DNA from: Streptomyces sp. B21-083
GTDB lineage: Bacteria > Actinomycetota > Actinomycetes > Streptomycetales > Streptomycetaceae
DNA: 64,000 bases
Direction: 5' to 3'
Assembly (NCBI RefSeq): GCF_036898825.1
Contig: NZ_JARUND010000001.1
Location: 2,294,001 to 2,358,000, forward strand
Shown piece by piece: positions 39,227 through 46,995 of the stretch. Each line of letters opens with the position of its first letter. Within the stretch, counting starts at the first letter, position 1. Both the position numbers and the translations under genes were made by a program. The notes below the pieces were generated by a model that did no database searches, was not told where the DNA came from, and saw nothing but the letters and a program-made list of their open reading frames with translations.

Positions 39227-39753
39227 GAGTTCAAGCTGTCCGCCCATGCGGTGAGCGCCTCGAAGTCGGCGTCGAGGAGCCCGAGTCGAGGGCTGACGAG
39301 GTGCAGGAACGCCGGACCGTCGTGGTGCTCGGCGACGTACTGGCTGTCGAGGTCCCGGATTTCGTCGTCGATCCAGGCGAACGGGCGGCCAGCCGCGTAC
39401 TCGACGACCTGGTGGGTCTTCCAGTACGTGCCATCGGGCATGCGGTCGGAGACGGGGCGGCGGTCGAGGTCCCAGTCGATGTGGGGCAGTTCGGGCAGCC
39501 CGATGTGCGGGGCAATCCACTCGTTGGCTTCGGCGGCCCACGTGGTGCACCAGACGAGATCGAAGGGCAGCTTCTGCAAGGCGGGTCCGTGGGTGGGGTT
39601 GAGCCAGACGCGGAGAGGCTTCTGCCAGGGCTGGTCCCAGCCGGAGGGGCGCATGCGGTGGGTCTGGTAGCCGTCGGGGCGGCGGTTGGGGTTGGCGGCG
39701 TAGGGGTTGAGTGGGCCGTCAACGTCGATGAGTAGGGCGGGGCGGGTGGTCAT
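39223..39753 (-). CDS. HAD-family phosphatase, RNA-repair associated type
   Basis: A 176-residue protein. LLIDVDGPLNPYAANPNRRP contains the nucleophile Asp and the acid Asp of HAD motif I (DVDGPLN). PFDLVWCTTWAAEANEWIAP is motif II, and FAWIDDEIRDLD the motif IV acidic pair. The pattern DVDGPLNP-YAANPN is that of HAD domains found with Swiss-army-knife RNA repair proteins. The window also has a kinase/phosphatase and RNA ligase at 47-49 kb, about 8 kb upstream. Confidence 0.82.
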   Translation of the reverse strand: MTTRPALLIDVDGPLNPYAANPNRRPDGYQTHRMRPSGWDQPWQKPLRVWLNPTHGPALQKLPFDLVWCTTWAAEANEWIAPHIGLPELPHIDWDLDRRPVSDRMPDGTYWKTHQVVEYAAGRPFAWIDDEIRDLDSQYVAEHHDGPAFLHLVSPRLGLLDADFEALTAWADSLNS

Positions 39754-39814
39754 TGCTCGTTCTCCTTGTTGGACTAACCGGTCAGTAACGGGTCGTATGG
39801 CTGCGGTCGCCAGG

Positions 39815-39955
39815 TCAGGCGCCGTACTCGCGGACGTCGACGCTGACGGTGGGCTTCCACCCGCCGATGGCGGCCTCGATGAGGTTGCGGATCTCGTCGA
39901 CCTCGGCCTCGGTGGCCAGGTCGGAGATGAAAGCGCTGATGTCGACGGCGTACAT
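39815..39955 (-). CDS. Small hypothetical protein
   Basis: A 46-residue protein from ATG 39955 with AAGGAG upstream. MYAVDISAFISDLATEAEVD then helical, ending VSVDVREYGA. The clear ribosome-binding site and codon pattern support it. Confidence 0.6.
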   Translation of the reverse strand: MYAVDISAFISDLATEAEVDEIRNLIEAAIGGWKPTVSVDVREYGA

Positions 39956-40011
39956 GTCGGGCTCCTTGGGTTGCGGGGGGTTTGACCCGATCTCCGGGTC
40001 GGTGCGGGCGG

Positions 40012-40281
40012 TCAGTGCCGGGTGATGTGGAGTCGTCGCCGTCCTCCGCCGGGCTGCTGGTCGGGGATGACGTGGAACCCGGCCGCCTGCAACGCCAGCC
40101 GGTATGCGTCGAGTCCGTCGGCCTCACCGGCCCCGTCGTGGAAGACGTTGACCTGACGGCGCCCCGACTGAACGACCCGGTAGCCGGGCGTCCAGCCGGA
40201 CTGCGGGTCGAACTCGGACGGCTCGAATCCGCCGTAGGCGAGAACCGCGTCGACATCGGTGGCACGGATGTGGCGGGCCAT
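40012..40281 (-). CDS. Hypothetical protein
   Basis: An 89-residue protein sharing one base with the previous stop (TGATG). IRATDVDAVLAYGGFEPSEF then YRVVQSGRRQVNVFHDG and LQAAGFHVIPDQQ. A small alpha/beta protein. No family recognised. Confidence 0.6.
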   Translation of the reverse strand: MARHIRATDVDAVLAYGGFEPSEFDPQSGWTPGYRVVQSGRRQVNVFHDGAGEADGLDAYRLALQAAGFHVIPDQQPGGGRRRLHITRH

Positions 40282-40940
40282 CAGTCGTTCACCGTCTTCG
40301 ACCGGGCGGCGATCTTCGCGAGCTTGGCGTCGAGGACCGCACCGGGGTCGTCGACGATCGACGTGAGGGCGACGGCGGCGGTGACGATGACGTCGACCAA
40401 CTCGCCGGCCACGTCCTCGCGGGTGTGGGTGACGCCCTTGCGCGGGTTCTGGCCGGTGGCGCCGATCCAGGCTTGGGCGGCCTCGCCGGTCTCCTCGGTC
40501 AGCTTGAGGATGCGGAGGGTGATCTCCTGCTGGCTGCGTCCGTTCTCGGAGTCGAGCCAGTCGACGAGGCTGCGGATCGTGGACCACTGGCCGGGGCTGA
40601 TCGGGCTGGCGGGTGCCGCCTCGGCGGGCGCGACCGCCTCGGTGAGCATCAGCTTCAGGAGCAGTTCGCTGATCGTGTCGCCGGACGCGGCTCCTTCCTC
40701 GGACAGCCAGCAGTCGCTGTACTCGTGCATCAGGTAGTCGCCGCCCTTCCAGCCTTCGTAGGTGGTGTTGAGGGCGGAGCGTGCGGCAACGAGCATCGAA
40801 CGAACGGTGACGTTGGAGGCGGGTTCGAAGGCGAGTTCGTGGTAGTAGCCGCGGTAGGAGTGCGGGTGGGTGAAGCCGTGGCGGACGGTCTGGTTGGGGT
40901 TGGCGGCTTCGAGTGCGGTGATCAGTTCGGCGAGGTTCAT
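40281..40940 (-). CDS. MazG-like nucleotide pyrophosphohydrolase
   Basis: A 219-residue protein. The C-terminal half (residues about 130-210) matches MazG: ITLRILKLTEETGEAAQAWI with the ExxE metal site, then TREDVAGELVDVIVTAAVAL with ExxD. The N-terminal part (TVRHGFTHPHSYRGYYHELA) is a separate domain seen attached to MazG in actinophages. It may degrade ppGpp or abnormal nucleotides during infection; this role is known for some phage MazG-like enzymes only. Confidence 0.82.
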   Translation of the reverse strand: MNLAELITALEAANPNQTVRHGFTHPHSYRGYYHELAFEPASNVTVRSMLVAARSALNTTYEGWKGGDYLMHEYSDCWLSEEGAASGDTISELLLKLMLTEAVAPAEAAPASPISPGQWSTIRSLVDWLDSENGRSQQEITLRILKLTEETGEAAQAWIGATGQNPRKGVTHTREDVAGELVDVIVTAAVALTSIVDDPGAVLDAKLAKIAARSKTVND

Positions 40941-41025
40941 CGGGTTCTCCTTCGGGTCGGGTTTCGGCGGTTAGCGCTGGTCGGGTGCGTGGTCGGCTCG
41001 GCGACCGGTCCCCGTGCGGGCGGGG

Positions 41026-41409
41026 TCAGGGGGTGGCCCTCTTGGCGGCCCTGCGGAGCGCGTCGGCGACGGTGAGGCCGTTGACCGTGACGAGCGGCGC
41101 CTGTTCCCGGGCGAGCTTCAGCGCGGTCTCTTCGTCGAACCGGTGCTCGTCCAGCCAGGCGTCGCGGCCCGCGTGGTACTCGGCCCACTCGTTGTCGCCG
41201 TCGGGTTCCTGTGCGCCGTCGCGCCAGCTGTAGCCGTAGGACCAGGTGCCGTCGGTGCCGAGGCAGTAGTGCGGGTTACGGAAGACGCCCCACCGTCCGG
41301 CGCCCCGGTATTCGACGGTGAGGGCGAAGACGTGGGAGTCGAAGTCGTCTTCGGGGAGGCAGTTCACGACGTACTTCGTGGCCTGGACGGTCGGTTCGGG
41401 TGTGGTCAT
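41026..41409 (-). CDS. Hypothetical protein
   Basis: A 127-residue protein. KYVVNCLPEDDFDSHVFALT then GRWGVFRNPHYCLGTDGTWS, YGYSWRDGAQEPDGDNEWAE, ending in LKLAREQAPLVTVNGLTVAD. Aromatic-rich; a conserved actinophage type of unknown role. Coupled by ATGA to the zinc-ribbon gene before it. Confidence 0.65.
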   Translation of the reverse strand: MTTPEPTVQATKYVVNCLPEDDFDSHVFALTVEYRGAGRWGVFRNPHYCLGTDGTWSYGYSWRDGAQEPDGDNEWAEYHAGRDAWLDEHRFDEETALKLAREQAPLVTVNGLTVADALRRAAKRATP

Positions 41410-41642
41410 GCCTTGCTCCAGAGGGTTGGTTGCAGCACGAGCGGCAGTTCGCCTTGCCCGGGGCTGACGGTCACAGGCGGGCGCGTGAGACGTTGCGAGA
41501 GGGCGGTTGGCACATCGGGGCGCGGAACCCCCGTTCGGCCCGCAGCTGCCAACTGAGACCGCTTCCTGGCGCACCGAGGGCCGTAAGGTCCGACCTCCTT
41601 GCGGAGGACGCGCTTGCAGTCGGCGCAACGGCGGACGCTCAC
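41406..41642 (-). CDS. DUF6011-like zinc-ribbon protein
   Basis: A 78-residue protein from GTG 41642 (GTGA coupling). CADCKRVLRKEVGPYGPRCA-RK is the short CxxC...GYGPxC ribbon seen in DUF6011 proteins. C-terminal part is Pro/Leu-rich. Function unknown. Confidence 0.65.
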   Translation of the reverse strand: MSVRRCADCKRVLRKEVGPYGPRCARKRSQLAAAGRTGVPRPDVPTALSQRLTRPPVTVSPGQGELPLVLQPTLWSKA

Positions 41643-42235
41643 CGGCCGACCTCCCGCCCGCATTCGCAGCGGACCCGCCCGTCGACGGCGACGAGCTGCT
41701 GCCACCGGTGGAACGGGCACGGCGCCACGAGTCCGGCCCCGGGCGGGTGCTGCACGATCGCGTACCGCGAGTTGTACGGCCCGCCCATCGCACGCAACGG
41801 CTGGTGGTCACCGCACGCGAGACACAGACCCACCCGCCCGCCGGGCAGTTCCGCATACAGGCCGCGGCGGGATGCCGGGCAGTTCTTCGGCGGAGCGATC
41901 GACCGCGGGCTGAACACCAGCGCCCGTCCGGTGGGGCTGTCGTCCTGCCCGGCGCCGGCCGCACGGCCTTCGCACGTTCCGCACACCAGCTCCCCGGCGG
42001 GCGGTTCGTCGGCGGCGAGGAATGCCCCGGCCTTCTCGCTGCCGCCGACGCCGTACCCACACCAGCAGCCGTACACGGTGCGTTCCCGGTCGGTGAACCG
42101 GACACCGGAACGCGGTCGGTGCCAGCGAGACATGCCGCGCGTACGGACGAACCGCGGGCCTTCGGCGAGGGGCTCCATGCCGGCGACGGCAGCGGCGGGC
42201 GCCGACGTGATCGGCGGGAGGAGGGCGACGGTCAC
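41639..42235 (-). CDS. Zinc-binding hypothetical protein
   Basis: A 198-residue protein from GTG 42235 (GTGA coupling). Cys sets: YGCWCGYG, LVCGTCEG, VGLCLACGDHQ, PCPFHRW and VRCECGRE. Probably several small zinc ribbons. Conserved actinophage style, no known activity. Confidence 0.6.
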   Translation of the reverse strand: MTVALLPPITSAPAAAVAGMEPLAEGPRFVRTRGMSRWHRPRSGVRFTDRERTVYGCWCGYGVGGSEKAGAFLAADEPPAGELVCGTCEGRAAGAGQDDSPTGRALVFSPRSIAPPKNCPASRRGLYAELPGGRVGLCLACGDHQPLRAMGGPYNSRYAIVQHPPGAGLVAPCPFHRWQQLVAVDGRVRCECGREVGR

Positions 42236-42549
42236 GGTGAGGTCTCCTCGGCTTCGGTGGTGCGGCGGGCGTGAACGGCGTGATCGGGGAGCGGCCAGCC
42301 CTCCGGGGTCCGACAGGGCACGGTCGGGGTGACCTGGCATTCCGGGCAGCAGGCGATCAACTGCGACCAGGCGGCGACACGCTGCGGATGCGGCTGGGGC
42401 ATGAGCCGGCCCGACTTCCGCAGGCGGCACGGCGAGTGCGCGCGCGCCTTGCAGTGCGGGCACGGGACGGCGCGGGCCGGATGCTGGCCGGTACGCAACC
42501 GGTGGCGGAGTTCGTCCGGCATGGGGGCGGTGTAGCGGCGGTCGGTCAC
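42232..42549 (-). CDS. Tandem zinc-knuckle protein
   Basis: A 105-residue protein. Two similar units: CPHCKARAHSPCRLRKSGRL then HPQRV, and CPECQVTPTVPCRTPEGWPL then HAVHARR. Each has CxxC...C...H spacing. This doubled unit is common in actinomycete and phage proteins; nucleic-acid binding is plausible. Confidence 0.7.
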   Translation of the reverse strand: MTDRRYTAPMPDELRHRLRTGQHPARAVPCPHCKARAHSPCRLRKSGRLMPQPHPQRVAAWSQLIACCPECQVTPTVPCRTPEGWPLPDHAVHARRTTEAEETSP

Positions 42550-43241
42550 CACGGCTCCTCGTAGTCCTCGTGAAGCTCGACGAGGCGCTCGGCGAGCCGG
42601 GCCTCTCGCTCGGGGTCGGCCGGCAGTGGCCGAACGAGGGCGCCGACGTCCTTCGGGAAGGCGAGGGCGAGTTCGACGACGGCGTAGAGGCGCCCGGTGG
42701 TGGGCCTTTGGCGGCAGGAGCGGCATCGCATGGGGTGGTGGGCGAGGAACCACCCGGCGCGGCAGCAGGACTGGCAGACGCCGAGCCAGGCGGTGCGCCC
42801 GCATCCGGTGGTCCAGTTGGGGTGCCCGCCGTGGCGGCGCCGAGCGTTGGCGATGGCGGTGTAGTGGGCGCCGAGGAGTTTCGGGTCGCGCGCCGGGTCG
42901 TAGGGCTTCGGCGGGTGGCCGATGAGGACGAGTTCGCCGCCGGGCCACTGGCACGTGCAGTCGCCGTCACAGTGGCAGGCGCGCGCCTTGCCGAACTCGA
43001 TGGCTTTCTCGATCCGCGGTACGCCGTCGCCTTTGACTTCGATCCACGTGCCGAGTTCGGGCAGCCAGAAGTCGGGGACGTACACGGTGCCGGAGGGCAG
43101 GGTGATGGTCTCGGGTTCGTACTGCCAGACGATGCGGTGGCTGTCGAGGAAGGTTGCCCACTTCGCTTCGAGGCGGGAGCGGAGGGTGACGTCGCCGTAT
43201 GCGGTGGGGATGGCGTCGATCTCGGGGGCGTCGTCGGTCAC
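42546..43241 (-). CDS. PD-(D/E)XK endonuclease
   Basis: A 231-residue protein. RLEAKWATFLDSHRIVWQYE supplies the first Glu; VYVPDFWLPELGTWIEVKGD has the PDF...E-x-K active site. Similar cores occur in Holliday-junction and TnsA-like nucleases and in many actinophages. C-terminal Cys clusters (CHCDGDCTC; CQSCCRAGWF; CRSCRQRP) suggest zinc-mediated DNA binding. It follows the helicase loader, so it may act in replication or recombination. Confidence 0.82.
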   Translation of the reverse strand: MTDDAPEIDAIPTAYGDVTLRSRLEAKWATFLDSHRIVWQYEPETITLPSGTVYVPDFWLPELGTWIEVKGDGVPRIEKAIEFGKARACHCDGDCTCQWPGGELVLIGHPPKPYDPARDPKLLGAHYTAIANARRRHGGHPNWTTGCGRTAWLGVCQSCCRAGWFLAHHPMRCRSCRQRPTTGRLYAVVELALAFPKDVGALVRPLPADPEREARLAERLVELHEDYEEPW

Positions 43242-43972
43242 GAGACGCTCCGGAGGGTGCGGCGGAGGTCGGGCCCGTCGAAGCCGATGATCGTCGCGGT
43301 TTGTGCGAGGCGGGATGCGAGCCGGTCCCCGAGGCGGGTGACGAGGTCGGGGCTCGGTGTGCCGGTCTTGATGGGCAGGTTGGTGGTGATTAGCAGCGGA
43401 AGCGACTCGTTGTACCGGTAGTTCACGATCCGGGTCGTGGTCTCCTCGGTGAACTCGGACAGCTTCTCCGTACCGAGGTCGTCCAGGAGGAGCAGCGGGA
43501 TCTTGCAGATCCGCTTCAACTCGTGCTCGCTGCCCTTCTCCGACCCGCCGGGCCGCAGCAGGCCGTACAGGTCGGGGGCGGTGGTGGCGATCATCTGAAA
43601 GTTGAAGGGCCCGGCTTCGGCGATACGACGCAGCGCGCCGTACGCCTGATGCGTTTTGCCCGTGCCGATGTTCCCGTGAAGGACGAGGATCCCGGCATCA
43701 CGGATGTCTGCGGCAGCACGGTCGGCCCACGCCTGGACGGCGGGGTGTTCGGCGGTCGCCTGCCGGTACCGGTACGGGACGGCGGCGGTCCAGCGGGTGA
43801 GGGCGAACTCGGCGCGTTGGCGGCGGTGGTACTCCGGGTGCCCGGGGTCGTCGGGGGTGGGGGTGTCGTCGACAGGGCCGGCGGTTTCGCCGGGCGCATG
43901 CTGGGTGATTCCGGCCATGAGGCGGGCGAGCATGCTGGGCCGGTTCTCGGAGAGGCTTTCGGGTTCGGGCAT
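43238..43972 (-). CDS. DnaC/IstB-like helicase loader (AAA+ ATPase)
   Basis: A 244-residue protein from ATG 43972 with GGAG upstream. Walker A is GNIGTGKT at residues 100-107. Walker B is LLLLDDLGTE with Asp164-Asp165. An NYRYNESLPLLITTNLP sensor-1 stretch and RLGDRLASRLAQ with the arginine finger follow. It loads the replicative helicase at the origin opened by the initiator protein encoded just upstream. The helicase itself is not in the window, so the host DnaB is probably used. Confidence 0.9.
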   Translation of the reverse strand: MPEPESLSENRPSMLARLMAGITQHAPGETAGPVDDTPTPDDPGHPEYHRRQRAEFALTRWTAAVPYRYRQATAEHPAVQAWADRAAADIRDAGILVLHGNIGTGKTHQAYGALRRIAEAGPFNFQMIATTAPDLYGLLRPGGSEKGSEHELKRICKIPLLLLDDLGTEKLSEFTEETTTRIVNYRYNESLPLLITTNLPIKTGTPSPDLVTRLGDRLASRLAQTATIIGFDGPDLRRTLRSVS

Positions 43973-43980
43973 GGGGGCTC

Positions 43981-44922
43981 CTAGAAGTGGCCAAGGTCGG
44001 CGGCACGGTCTTCGGCAGTGGGCTCGCGGTAGGACTGGTAGCCGCCGGACACGGCACGCAGCGGAGGGCGGGTGGATCGTTCGGACGCGAACTTCGCGGA
44101 GCGGCGCACCCACTTCTGCCACTCGGTCGGCCAGTTCGGGCGGCGCACGTTCTGGGCACGGAAGTGGTCGACGAACTGGGCGGTCTCGTAGTCGACATCG
44201 AGGGCGGGACCGAAAGTGCGCAGCGACCAGGCGCGCATCGCATCGGTGAGTTCGAAGCCGTCTACGTCGATCGGGGAGAGGCCGAAGGCGTCGCTCTCTA
44301 GCCCCCCACTTCGTGCACTTTCCCCATCAAGATCAGCCATAGATAGTGGTCGGGTCGGGTCGGGTCGGGTCGGGGCTTCGTTAGTAACGCCGTGACGAAT
44401 CGCTGTGACCTGCGGGTCTGTCTCTGGAAGCGAACGGGTTGAAGTCGCCGTCGTGTCGCCGTCGTGTCGCCGTCGTGCTGCGCTCGTGTCGCCGTCGTGC
44501 GTTTCGGGTGCATCGGAGTCGTCCGGCGTAACGCCGTTACTACCCCCGTTACTTGAGGCGTCCGAGTCGTCCGGCGGAACGGGCTTGCCATTCTTCCGGC
44601 GCCGGAACTTCTCCTGGCGTTCGGCGTTCTTCTTCCGCTCGACGAGGACCTGTTCGCGGGACGGGTTGTAGTCGAGGAAGTCGTGGATCTCCCAGCCGTC
44701 CTCGGTGCGGTCCCATACGCCGGCGTCTTCGAGCTGCTTCGCGGTCGCCTTGATGCCGCGTACGTGGGCCACGAGCGCCAACTCGCGGTCGCTGATACGG
44801 CCGTCGGTGAGGTTCTCGGCGCACCAGCAGATCGCAGAGATGTGCAGCCGGAACGCCCGGTCGGACAGCAAGGCGATCTTGCGGTGCGACGGGAACCGGT
44901 CGTCCAGCTTCACCCAAGGCAT
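43981..44922 (-). CDS. Replication initiator / replisome organizer-like protein
   Basis: A 313-residue protein. Residues 1-95 form a winged-helix domain (SHRKIALLSDRAFRLHISAI; GRISDRELALVAHVRG; EIHDFLDYNPSREQV), as in phage replisome organizers. Residues 100-200 are a Ser/Asp/Thr linker. The C-terminus has a DnaD-like helical part (YETAQFVDHFRAQNVRRPNW) and ends GGYQSYR...AADLGHF, shared with the protein at 33583-33861. The next gene is the helicase loader. Confidence 0.82.
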   Translation of the reverse strand: MPWVKLDDRFPSHRKIALLSDRAFRLHISAICWCAENLTDGRISDRELALVAHVRGIKATAKQLEDAGVWDRTEDGWEIHDFLDYNPSREQVLVERKKNAERQEKFRRRKNGKPVPPDDSDASSNGGSNGVTPDDSDAPETHDGDTSAARRRHDGDTTATSTRSLPETDPQVTAIRHGVTNEAPTRPDPTRPLSMADLDGESARSGGLESDAFGLSPIDVDGFELTDAMRAWSLRTFGPALDVDYETAQFVDHFRAQNVRRPNWPTEWQKWVRRSAKFASERSTRPPLRAVSGGYQSYREPTAEDRAADLGHF

Positions 44923-44982
44923 AAGGCGCTTCTCTCGTTCGTGCTGATCAGGCTTGTCGGGCGGCGTACGCCGGAAGGCTGG

Positions 44983-45561
44983 TCATCTGCTGGCCTTCCG
45001 GTTGAGGTAGGGCTTGTGCTGCCTGAGAAGGCGGTCTTCGAGGCGGTACGCGTGGTCGCGGTCGTCGCAGAGGTGCGCCTGCCAGCGGACGAAGTGCTTG
45101 CCGTTCTTGGCGTGGGCGGTCAGACGCGGGCTGAGCTTGTCGGTGGAGCCGACGTAGCAGGGGGCGTTGGCCTCGTCGAACAGGACGTAGACGACGGGGA
45201 CGCCGTAGATCGGCATGGGCGCGTCGGCGGGGATGGGGTAGTCGCCGACCCAGCTGCCTTCGGGGCCGTTGGGGAGTCGCTTGCCGTACTGGGCGAGTCG
45301 CTGCCACGGCACGCCGACTATGTCGTCCCAGAGGCGCATGGCCCCTTGCTGCTTGGTGGCGCGTACGGCGGTGAGGACGCCGCACAGCTGGGTGTAGGTG
45401 ATGGCGCCCGCTCGATACTCGGCGCCGATGCGGTGGAGGACTTGACGCAGCGCGTCCCACCGGGCCTCGGCCAGCCGATCTTCCTTGGCCTGGATCAGGC
45501 CGATGTGCTGGAAGGTCGCGGACATGGAGGTAGCCAGGTCTTCGGGGATTCCCTCGATCAT
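44983..45561 (-). CDS. GIY-YIG nuclease
   Basis: A 192-residue protein from ATG 45561. The C-terminal 90 residues hold the GIY-YIG fold: VVYVLFDEANAPCYVGSTDK (first motif with YVGST), then RLTAHAKNGKHFVRWQAHL with the catalytic Arg, and EDRLLRQHKPYLN with Glu and the N-end. The N-terminal 100 residues are helical and unassigned. Divergent from the Phd-like gene, with inverted repeats between them. Possibly a mobile nuclease. Confidence 0.8.
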   Translation of the reverse strand: MIEGIPEDLATSMSATFQHIGLIQAKEDRLAEARWDALRQVLHRIGAEYRAGAITYTQLCGVLTAVRATKQQGAMRLWDDIVGVPWQRLAQYGKRLPNGPEGSWVGDYPIPADAPMPIYGVPVVYVLFDEANAPCYVGSTDKLSPRLTAHAKNGKHFVRWQAHLCDDRDHAYRLEDRLLRQHKPYLNRKASR

Positions 45562-45563
45562 GC

Positions 45564-45594
45564 GTACATCATAGCTCTCATGTACACCATGTAC
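45564..45594. promoter_or_regulatory. GTACAT/ATGTAC inverted repeats between divergent genes
   Basis: GTACAT at 45564-45569 faces ATGTAC at 45580-45585, and a further ATGTAC lies at 45589-45594. The 60-base gap between the GIY-YIG gene and the Phd-like gene is richer in A and T than its surroundings. Phd-family proteins repress their own promoters, so this is a likely self-operator. Confidence 0.55.
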
Positions 45595-45621
45595 GTGGAG
45601 TTGTTCAGTTACACTCCGGCT

Positions 45622-45870
45622 ATGACCGCGCCGAAGATTGAGTACGAGGAGCGCATCGCGGACGTACGGAACTCGTTTGCCGATGCAGTGGGCCGCGCCC
45701 GCTACAGCGACGAGACGACCGTGCTGACCAGTCGCGGCAAGCGCGTGGCAGTGATCGTGTCGATGGACTTCTACGAGCGCGCCCTCGCGTCGCTCGGCGA
45801 GGAGCGCGTGCTGACCGACTCGCCGGCTCAACGCGACGTCAACGCCGCTCGTACCATCGCCGAGTCCTGA
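45622..45870 (+). CDS. Phd/YefM-family antitoxin-like protein
   Basis: An 82-residue protein. IADVRNSFADAVGRARYSDE then TTVLTSRGKRVAVIVSMDFY and ERALASL is the Phd/YefM dimerisation and DNA-binding core. The C-terminal toxin-binding part is short. No Doc or RelE-like toxin follows; a terminator does. The nearest toxin-like gene (HicA-like) is convergent and of another family. It may be an orphan antitoxin that protects against host toxins or regulates the divergent nuclease. Confidence 0.82.
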   Translation: MTAPKIEYEERIADVRNSFADAVGRARYSDETTVLTSRGKRVAVIVSMDFYERALASLGEERVLTDSPAQRDVNAARTIAES

Positions 45871-45892
45871 CACCCCACCCCTCCTTCCTCGG

Positions 45893-45917
45893 GCCCCGCG
45901 TCGTGGTGACGCGGGGC
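45893..45917 (+). terminator. Terminator after the Phd-like gene
   Basis: GCCCCGCGTC pairs with GACGCGGGGC around a 5-base loop, followed by TTT on the plus strand. Confidence 0.8.
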
Positions 45918-45936
45918 TTTCGTGCTGCTCGTGCGG

Positions 45937-46128
45937 CTACAGACGTGCGCCGAGTTGGCGGAGCGTGGCCCGTATGCCGGTGACTGCTTTGCCGCCGCGT
46001 GGTGTGGCCGGTATGGATGCGCGCCGGCCGTCGGGCGCCGTGCACAGGTAGTGGCCGGAGCCGGAGATGCGGACGGCGAAACCCTGGCGGCGGATCTTGC
46101 GGAGGTACTGCTGGACGTCCTTGTTCAC
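45937..46128 (-). CDS. HicA-like small protein (possible mRNA interferase)
   Basis: A 63-residue protein from GTG 46128 (GTGA coupling). It follows the HicA plan: a first helix (KDVQQYLRKIRRQGFAV), then RISGSGHYLCTAPDGRRASIP with the catalytic His in GSGHY, then GGKAVTGIRATLRQLG. HicA toxins cut mRNA and are held by HicB; no HicB gene is adjacent. It could be an orphan or only a dsRNA-binding-fold protein. Confidence 0.7.
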   Translation of the reverse strand: MNKDVQQYLRKIRRQGFAVRISGSGHYLCTAPDGRRASIPATPRGGKAVTGIRATLRQLGARL

Positions 46129-46961
46129 GACGTCTCCCCGAGCGGCAGCACGGCGTGAGACAGGCGTAGTGCGGCCCGTTCCGCGTACTCCTCGTTCGCC
46201 TCGATGCCGATCGCGCGCCGGCCGGACTGGCGGGCCGCGTCCAAGGTGGAGCCACTCCCGGCGAACGGGTCGAGGACGAGGCCGCCAGGCGGACAGGCGT
46301 AACGGATCAGCGGGTCGAGCAGCGGGAGTGGTTTCTCGGTGGGGTGGAGCGCGCGGCCCCGCATTGACTGGGCGGGGATGACGCTGGTCATGAGGCGTGT
46401 GCCGTCGTCCACCCAGTCCACGGCCCGGTACTGGCCCGCGTGGGGGATGTCGTTGGGGTTCTTGCGAACGGTCTCTCCGGGCTTGGTGCGCGATTTCACG
46501 CCGCCTGGCGGGACATGGCGCTGGGCCTCGTGGTGGATTTCGTCGCGCCAGCCGCCGCCTCGGTACCAGTGCAGGACGTGTTCGTGGACGCGGCGGAAGC
46601 GGTCGGTTGCGCGGCCTGAGCCGTTGTTCTTCTCCCATACGACGTTCACGTCGCCGTAGACCGGATCGCCGTCGTCGTCTTTGGCTACGACGTCCTGGGA
46701 GAGCTTCCATCCGGCAGTCCGGTACTCGGTGAGGTGGTCGAAGAACATGCGCTGGCTGCCGAAGCACCACATGCTGCGGGAGTGGGCGGCGGCTATGTTC
46801 AGCCAGCCGTCGGGCCATCGGTCCCAGGTGAGCGAGGTTTCCGAGTAGGGCGGATCTGCCAAGATCAAATCAGCCTTGACGTCCAAGGCCGGGAGTACCT
46901 CCCGCATGTCTCCCAGGTAGAGCTGTAGGCCGGTGTCGGCGTCTTGCCAGTAGGGGTCCAT
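46125..46961 (-). CDS. DNA methyltransferase (N4-cytosine/N6-adenine)
   Basis: A 278-residue protein from ATG 46961 with GGAG upstream. LILADPPYSETSLTWDRWPD has the catalytic DPPY motif. LVLDPFAGSGSTLDAARQSG has the SAM-binding FAGSG, in beta-class order, followed by GIEANEEYAERAALRL. Second orphan methyltransferase of the window; its sequence is quite different from the one at 37682-38614, so it probably has another target. Confidence 0.92.
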   Translation of the reverse strand: MDPYWQDADTGLQLYLGDMREVLPALDVKADLILADPPYSETSLTWDRWPDGWLNIAAAHSRSMWCFGSQRMFFDHLTEYRTAGWKLSQDVVAKDDDGDPVYGDVNVVWEKNNGSGRATDRFRRVHEHVLHWYRGGGWRDEIHHEAQRHVPPGGVKSRTKPGETVRKNPNDIPHAGQYRAVDWVDDGTRLMTSVIPAQSMRGRALHPTEKPLPLLDPLIRYACPPGGLVLDPFAGSGSTLDAARQSGRRAIGIEANEEYAERAALRLSHAVLPLGETS

Positions 46962-46995
46962 CAGGTCTCCTCGGTGAGTGGTCCGTAGCGCCCGG

